DNA of 64,000 bases from Gammaproteobacteria bacterium (GTDB lineage Bacteria; Pseudomonadota; Gammaproteobacteria; S012-40): positions 1 to 64,000 of the forward strand of contig JALUUH010000235.1 in NCBI GenBank assembly GCA_027021445.1. Direction: 5' to 3'. Both the position numbers and the translations under genes were made by a program. Below, in pieces: positions 63,352 to 64,000 of the stretch. The notes under the pieces were generated by a model that saw nothing but the letters and a program-made list of their open reading frames with translations, searched no databases and was not told the DNA's origin. Numbering within the stretch: the first letter of the stretch is position 1; every line of letters begins with the position of its first letter.

Positions 63352-63888
63352 TCAAAGGTCGAGTTGAGATTCTATTTGCCTAGCTTCTTCTTGTAATTTT
63401 ATAAAAAATTGAAGCTGCCTGACTTTGTCTGCCGCTGCTTCATATTCTTTTTTACTTTCTTTTGATAGCTTAAGCGCGATGTCTGATATTAATTGGTTTT
63501 TCTTGCTTTCAATTTTGCTAAAAATATCATCGAGCAGCTTAATGGGGCTATCAGCGTGTTGAATTTCGGAGAGTGCTTCACGCAATTCCATTTGCTCCAT
63601 TAAAAAATCAGGAGCCATTAAGGTGGTGCTTTGTTGCTCATCTAAAAGGATGCCGTGTAGAGAAAGCATATATTTTGCACGGGGCAACGGTGTTTTTAAA
63701 ACCTGGTATGCCTCATTTACCAGCGCTGCTTTGTGAACCGATAGCAGACGTTCTTTTTCGGCAGCGTTTGTATATTTGTCGGGGTGAATTTGCGACTGCA
63801 AAGCACGATAGCGTGCTGTTAAGTCGGCTCCATTGATTTCGAATTGCACTTTTAATCCAAAGAGCTCAAAAAAATTATCATCTTTCAT
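63352..63888 (-). CDS. hscB: J-domain co-chaperone HscB
   Basis: The 178-residue protein has an N-terminal J-domain with the HPDK motif (SQIHPDKYTNAAEKE near residue 34) and a C-terminal helical domain that delivers IscU to HscA. It is in the isc operon, 34 bases before hscA. Confidence 0.96.
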   Translation of the reverse strand: MKDDNFFELFGLKVQFEINGADLTARYRALQSQIHPDKYTNAAEKERLLSVHKAALVNEAYQVLKTPLPRAKYMLSLHGILLDEQQSTTLMAPDFLMEQMELREALSEIQHADSPIKLLDDIFSKIESKKNQLISDIALKLSKESKKEYEAAADKVRQLQFFIKLQEEARQIESQLDL

Positions 63889-63921
63889 AACGGTGGTGTT
63901 GGCATTTAATTTCGGCGTGCG

Positions 63922-64000
63922 TTATACGGTAAAACTTTCACCACAACCGCATTCTGCGTCAACATTAGGGTTGTTGAATTTAAAACCCTCGTTGAGTCCT
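63922..64000 (-). CDS. iscA: IscA, C-terminal fragment at window edge
   Basis: The last 26 codons of a minus-strand gene, GLNEGFKFNNPNVDAECGCG then ESFTV, match the C-terminal CxCGxSF motif of IscA. The rest lies beyond position 64000. It belongs to the isc operon upstream of hscB. Confidence 0.9.
   Translation of the reverse strand, partial: GLNEGFKFNNPNVDAECGCGESFTV

Overview
The window is a 64 kb AT-rich chromosomal segment of a Gram-negative gammaproteobacterium. The strongest evidence is the block at 46.6-54.5 kb, which carries der-bamB-yfgM-hisS-rodZ-pilW-rlmN-ndk in the typical gammaproteobacterial order (but without ispG). At the right edge lies the 3' half of an isc operon (iscA-hscB-hscA-fdx-iscX). 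A flagellin, a type IV pilus assembly lipoprotein, many outer-membrane and lipoprotein genes, a GGDEF protein and several predicted Crp/Fnr and LysR sites suggest a motile, free-living or environmental bacterium. I cannot assign genus or family from sequence alone. No tRNA, rRNA, CRISPR array, prophage or intact insertion sequence was found.

Layout. 0-5.9 kb: an inverted-repeat element, uppP, a short gene of 59 codons, an acetolactate synthase-like ThDP enzyme, an endonuclease/exonuclease/phosphatase protein and a diguanylate cyclase. 5.9-13 kb: dgkA-type kinase, lipase-like hydrolase, two paralogous small proteins each with a near-identical class II Crp/Fnr-type promoter, then a minus-strand set (iron alcohol dehydrogenase, aldehyde dehydrogenase, glutamine-synthetase-like ligase) divergent from a class I glutamine amidotransferase. 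Together these look like a gamma-glutamylation route for an amino alcohol or amine. 13-24.4 kb: exported proteins, a cupin/JmjC-like oxygenase, an Omp85-like barrel, class I fumarase, a TlpA-like thioredoxin and a 1264-residue subtilase. 24.5-30.8 kb: a patch with decayed genes (truncated TAP-like hydrolase, truncated GST joined to a beheaded DEAD-box helicase) next to intact SDR, DUF4442, DoxX and LysR genes.

30.9-38 kb: AlkC-like DNA glycosylase, LPP20 lipoprotein, flagellin, then an lpoB-COG3014-LPP20 lipoprotein operon. 38-46.5 kb: DUF445 protein, two proteins sharing an unnamed ~85-residue domain (one copy and two copies), a four-gene operon (glycosyltransferase, nucleoside-phosphorylase-like, spore-photolyase-like radical SAM, SDR), a metallo-beta-lactamase-fold hydrolase and a PanE-like reductase. 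54.7-60.8 kb: a monoheme cytochrome fused to a beta-barrel, a second outer-membrane barrel with ferredoxin-like N-terminal modules, and a right-handed beta-helix lipoprotein.

Three families of short dispersed repeats thread the intergenic spaces (a CTAGGAG-type hairpin, an AACTGNGG...TTTAGGTT motif and a TATACCCG motif); some copies supply the stop codon of the preceding gene. The main points for follow-up are the Crp/Fnr-driven paralog pair, the cytochrome-porin locus, the subtilase with a sorting-signal-like insertion inside its last domain, the GST/helicase deletion junction, and the two proteins with the novel repeated domain.
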